A stretch of DNA of 64,000 nt from Nitratidesulfovibrio sp044433065 (GTDB lineage Bacteria > Desulfobacterota > Desulfovibrionia > Desulfovibrionales > Desulfovibrionaceae). The stretch's first letter is position 1. The number at the start of each line of letters is the position of its first letter. Location: assembly GCA_044433065.1 (NCBI GenBank), contig JAWXUA010000001.1, positions 1 through 64,000 on the forward strand. Direction: 5' to 3'. A model generated the notes under the pieces. That model saw only the letters and a list, made by a program, of their open reading frames with translations, was not told the origin of the DNA and did not search any database. The translations under genes were made by a program, and so were the position numbers. Positions 61,060 through 64,000 of the stretch are shown here, piece after piece.

Positions 61060-62292
61060 ATGAAACAACGCTTTCAAATTTTGAATGATCCGCGTTTTCA
61101 TCTCGTTTATGGCGAGACGGCACGCTTTGTTGAGGCACCAGCGCCAAGCCGTGTGCGCCTTAATCGTGAAGGTTGTACTCTTGTTGCTGGCATCAAAAAG
61201 AAAGCCAAAGTCTACGCAGGTATGCTCTTAGCTGAACACCCTGCTGCAACAAAAGGTGACCTTTTTGCTTCTATTTCTGGCGTCATTACCGATGTCACAG
61301 AACGAAGCATTTTCATTACAGCATCCGACGATTTTGACCCAGAAGTTAATCCCGAAGCAGCACAAGAGGCCGCAGCGGCTATGACTCCTGTGGACCTTTT
61401 GGGATCTGGTCTTGAGGGCGATGAATTGCGCATGGCTTTAAAGAAGCTTGGCGTCAATACTCGGTCTTTGGGACGTAAATGTAAAACGCTCATCATCAAC
61501 GCGCTCAATCCAGACCCAGGTGTGACTTGGGCTGAGCCTATGCTTGGCGTACACGTTAAGCACTTGCGTGTCGGCATGGAGTTGCACCGCCGTATGATGC
61601 AGGCTGATGAAGTCATTGTGGCCTTGCCTCAAGGGGCTACCATGAAATATGATGGCGTGAAAGTCGCCCATGTGCCTGCCTCCTATCCAAACAGTCTTGA
61701 CAAACTCGTTGCCAAAGCAGTCATGGGTGAAGAAAATCCAGAGGGTGTGGGCGTCGTAGGTCTTCATAATATTTGGAGTCTTGGTCGTGTAGGACTTTTA
61801 GGTTTACCACTCATCGAGTCTGTTATCACCGTGGCTAACGCTTCGTCATCGGCAAACTATATTGTTCGTGACGGGTCTACCATTGGTGAAGTGCTTGCTT
61901 CAGCTGATATTACGCCCAATGAAGCGGACCTTGTTGTCCGTGGTGGTCCTTTGCGTGGTGAGAGTGTGGACGATCTTTCACGCTCGACGACGAAGGGTAC
62001 ATACGGCATCTTTGTTGTGGAACATGGAACCTTGCCACCAATGAAGGGACATAGCCAATGCGTCAACTGTGGCGCATGTGAACTTGTGTGCCCTGCTCGC
62101 ATCAATCCAAGTAAATTAAGTCGTTATGCTGAATTTGCTTTGCATGACAGATGTCGTGCTGAATTTATTGATGCGTGCCTTGAATGTGGCCTTTGTGGTT
62201 ATGTGTGTCCTGCTCGCCGACCTGTTTTGCAGTACATTCGCCTGTCAAAACAAAAGCTTGCAGAAGTACCTGGCACACCTTTGGTGCTGTAG
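61060..62292 (+). CDS. rnfC: Rnf complex subunit C (electron transport, Fe-S)
   Basis: The 410-residue soluble subunit is expected to take electrons from NADH or ferredoxin. It carries the N-terminal RnfC barrel region (HPAATKGDLFASISGVITDVTE). The central NuoF-like Rossmann region has LIINALNPDPGVTWAEPMLG and GVVGLHNIWSLGRVGLLGLPLIESVITV, then the SLBB region. Two [4Fe-4S] motifs are present: CVNCGACELVCPARINP and CLECGLCGYVCPARRP. GGTGACG precedes the ATG. The gene is complete. It is separated from rnfD by 218 bases, unlike the tight spacing elsewhere in the operon. Confidence 0.94.
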   Translation: MKQRFQILNDPRFHLVYGETARFVEAPAPSRVRLNREGCTLVAGIKKKAKVYAGMLLAEHPAATKGDLFASISGVITDVTERSIFITASDDFDPEVNPEAAQEAAAAMTPVDLLGSGLEGDELRMALKKLGVNTRSLGRKCKTLIINALNPDPGVTWAEPMLGVHVKHLRVGMELHRRMMQADEVIVALPQGATMKYDGVKVAHVPASYPNSLDKLVAKAVMGEENPEGVGVVGLHNIWSLGRVGLLGLPLIESVITVANASSSANYIVRDGSTIGEVLASADITPNEADLVVRGGPLRGESVDDLSRSTTKGTYGIFVVEHGTLPPMKGHSQCVNCGACELVCPARINPSKLSRYAEFALHDRCRAEFIDACLECGLCGYVCPARRPVLQYIRLSKQKLAEVPGTPLVL

Positions 62293-62417
62293 ACGAATAC
62301 ATACCAAGGACCTTGTCTAACGCATCCTCAGAGTTAATAAGATATGGGTATATTTCATAGCTTATTATAATGATAGAATAGCTAGGCAAGACGAACCACA
62401 TCGACCCTTAAAAGGTT

Positions 62418-62449
62418 CTTAGGCCATCTTTATAGATAGTTGGCCTAAG
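62418..62449 (+). other. Hairpin in the rnfC-rnfD intergenic region
   Basis: CTTAGGCCA and TGGCCTAAG form a perfect 9-bp stem, with a further ATC/GAT pairing toward the TTTATA loop. There is no T-run, so it is not a terminator. The 218-base gap (62293-62510) is otherwise non-coding and ends with AAAGGAG before rnfD. The hairpin may protect an mRNA end or allow different expression of rnfC and rnfD. Confidence 0.6.
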
Positions 62450-62510
62450 CAGGGTTCCATGGGGCAAGCCCTCTTGATTGTGAGCCCTCTCAATAAAGGA
62501 GACCATAATA

Positions 62511-63458
62511 ATGTCACAAAATAGTGTCCTGTTGGCCGTAAGCGCGCCACCGTATTGGCATTGCGGTCGCACCATTCAAAACGCAAGTATCACCACACTC
62601 ATCGCCCTATTACCTGCTGCAATCATGGCTATTCTGCAGTGGGGCATGCCTGCGGCAAGAGTTATGGCTTTGGCCGTGGCAACTGGCGTTGTAGTTGAAT
62701 ATCTTTGTAGCCGCATGATGCATCGTGAAGCTGAAATTGATGATTTTAGCACCGTTGTTTCTTGCTTATTGTTTGCCTTCTTGTTGCCTGCCGCAGCACC
62801 TTGGTGGTTGGTAATTTTTGGCGCAGTGTTATGCATTAGCCTTGGCAAAATGGCTTTTGGTGGCCTTGGGGCAAACCCCATCAATACAGCCATTGTGGGC
62901 TGGGCCATGTTATATGTGTCGTGGCCTACATTCATGGAACCCAACGCCATGCAATTGCACACCGACCTCGTTGACCCACTGGTTAGATTGAAATTCTTTG
63001 GCGCGGCGGCTGTGGCTGACATGCCAATATTGGACCTTGCCTTGGGTAAACAAATTGGCGGCCTTGGTGCTTCTCAAGCAGGTGCCTTGCTTCTTGGCGG
63101 TGCTTTTTTGGCTGCACGTGGCGTTATCCGCTGGGAAATTGCAGCAAGCTTTTTGCTTGGCGTTGCAACCACAGCAGCGGCATTTTACATGATCGACCCA
63201 AGCCAATATGCTATGCCACAATTCCACTTATTGACTGGCTCGACCATATTGGGCGCATTCTTCCTCGCAACAGAATGGTCAACGTCTCCTGGTCGTCAGG
63301 TTCCCATGGTGCTGTATGGCGTTGTTGGTGGCATTTTGGTTATGATTATACGCATTTATGGTATTTACCCTGACGGTGTACCTTTTGCCATTATGCTCAT
63401 CAACCTGTTGGCACCATTGTTTGACTCCATCCATCCTAAGCCTTTTGGAGTGAAGTAG
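62511..63458 (+). CDS. rnfD: Rnf complex membrane subunit D
   Basis: The 315-residue NqrB/RnfD-family protein has about nine membrane helices. It starts with APPYWHCGRTIQNASITTLIALLPAAIMAI and contains AAAPWWLVIFGAVLCISLGKMAFGGLGANPINTAIVGWAML and FHLLTGSTILGAFFLATEWSTSPG, ending GIYPDGVPFAIMLINLLAPLFDSIHPKPFG. In E. coli RnfD a Thr in an (S/Q)ATPL segment carries covalent FMN. The aligned region here reads TDLVDPLVRLKFFG, with no Thr at that place. FMN attachment to this subunit is therefore uncertain. AAAGGAG precedes the ATG. It is followed by rnfG with one base between. Confidence 0.93.
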   Translation: MSQNSVLLAVSAPPYWHCGRTIQNASITTLIALLPAAIMAILQWGMPAARVMALAVATGVVVEYLCSRMMHREAEIDDFSTVVSCLLFAFLLPAAAPWWLVIFGAVLCISLGKMAFGGLGANPINTAIVGWAMLYVSWPTFMEPNAMQLHTDLVDPLVRLKFFGAAAVADMPILDLALGKQIGGLGASQAGALLLGGAFLAARGVIRWEIAASFLLGVATTAAAFYMIDPSQYAMPQFHLLTGSTILGAFFLATEWSTSPGRQVPMVLYGVVGGILVMIIRIYGIYPDGVPFAIMLINLLAPLFDSIHPKPFGVK

Positions 63459-63459
63459 T

Positions 63460-64000
63460 ATGGGTGACATTATCAGAATGATTGTCGTGCTCTCGTGCAT
63501 TTGCGGCGTGTCGGGTTTTGCCCTGTCATATTTAAAAATGACCACAGCTCCTGCCATTGAAGAGCAAGTCATGACATATGTACAAGGTCCTGCAATCCAT
63601 AGCGTTTTTACGGATATTGACAATGATCCCATTGCCGACCGTAAGAAGTTTAGCACAGCTGATGGTAAAGAGTTTACTGTTTTCCCAGGTCAAAAAGGTG
63701 GGAAGCTTGTAGGCGTCTGCATTGAAGGCTTTGGTACAGGCTTTGGCGGTGAAATTGGCGTTATGGTTGGTTTTGACGTTGCACGTGACGCACTCATGGG
63801 CATTGGTATTACCACGATGTCAGAAACTCCGGGCCTTGGCACTGTTATTGCGGGTAAAAACTTCACAAGTCAGTTCGTTGGCCAAGGGCTAGATGCCAAG
63901 GCTAAGAGCCAAGGTGGCACGCTTGATACCATTTCTGGCGCGACCATCTCGTCCAATGGTGCCATTGCTGGCTTGAATAAGGCTGCGCAAATTTATACGC
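63460..64000 (+). CDS. rnfG: Rnf complex subunit G (partial, runs off the window)
   Basis: The start at ATG 63460 lies one base after the rnfD stop. The visible 180 residues have an N-terminal membrane helix (IVVLSCICGVSGFALSYL) and a periplasmic FMN-binding domain. That domain contains VGFDVARDALMGIGITTMSETPGLG and the covalent-FMN motif ISGATISS near the right edge. In RnfG the Thr of this motif binds FMN by a phosphoester bond. The C-terminus and the expected rnfE, rnfA and rnfB lie beyond the window. Confidence 0.93.
   Translation, partial: MGDIIRMIVVLSCICGVSGFALSYLKMTTAPAIEEQVMTYVQGPAIHSVFTDIDNDPIADRKKFSTADGKEFTVFPGQKGGKLVGVCIEGFGTGFGGEIGVMVGFDVARDALMGIGITTMSETPGLGTVIAGKNFTSQFVGQGLDAKAKSQGGTLDTISGATISSNGAIAGLNKAAQIYT

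Overview
The window reads as a chromosomal segment of a Desulfovibrionaceae-type sulfate reducer or a close relative. Three things point there. The bacterioferritin has Met57, the haem-ligand position of the Desulfovibrio desulfuricans protein. A decahaem cytochrome c gene leads directly into rnfC-rnfD-rnfG, the Desulfovibrio arrangement of the Rnf complex. A PSP1/RicT-type protein sits directly upstream of metG. Ordinary genes have intermediate base composition, but about 34.5-56 kb is visibly much richer in A+T.

Layout. 0-6 kb: tRNA-Pro(TGG) with its terminator, bacterioferritin, two unrecognised genes (a small Cys-rich protein and a two-helix acidic membrane protein), then on the minus strand a gene pair that looks like a type III secretion chaperone (CesT type) followed by its substrate, and yccF. 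6-10 kb: ricT-like gene and metG (minus). 10.7-14 kb: HD-domain protein, a degenerate family 2 glycosyltransferase, a 140-nt hairpin, and 6-phosphofructokinase. 14-21 kb: addA-addB recombination nuclease pair. 21-26.8 kb: nitronate monooxygenase-like flavoprotein, dprA-xerC (minus), a polytopic membrane protein, tRNA-Pro(CGG) and a 49-residue exported peptide. 26.9-34.4 kb: peptide-binding lipoprotein plus bifunctional Rel (minus), then divergently a SWIM/SNF2 helicase.

34.5-55.8 kb is a surface or capsular polysaccharide locus of Wzx/Wzy type. A STAS protein and a Wzx flippase are on the plus strand. They converge on a 13-gene minus-strand run: processive-type GT2, WecG-STAS fusion, GT2, acetyltransferase, GT2-Wza fusion, Wzz with degenerate ATPase domain, three more glycosyltransferases, a Wzy-like polymerase, another GT4, an initiating phosphoglycosyltransferase, and a beta-helix/phosphoglycosyltransferase-like fusion. 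Together they supply lipid-linked initiation, sugar addition, flipping, polymerisation, length control and export. The most unusual members are the in-frame fusion of a cytoplasmic glycosyltransferase to an export lipoprotein, and the STAS domain fused to WecG in a locus that also carries a free STAS protein.

56-64 kb: kdsD, an EamA transporter, a TVP38 membrane protein, a dolichol-phosphate-mannose-synthase-like GT2, and the start of the rnf operon, which runs off the right edge inside rnfG.

The best candidates for something undescribed are the orphan chaperone/effector-like pair (3.1-5.3 kb), the GT2-Wza fusion (48.8-51.3 kb), the STAS-linked polysaccharide genes, and the three-part protein at 37.0-38.5 kb.
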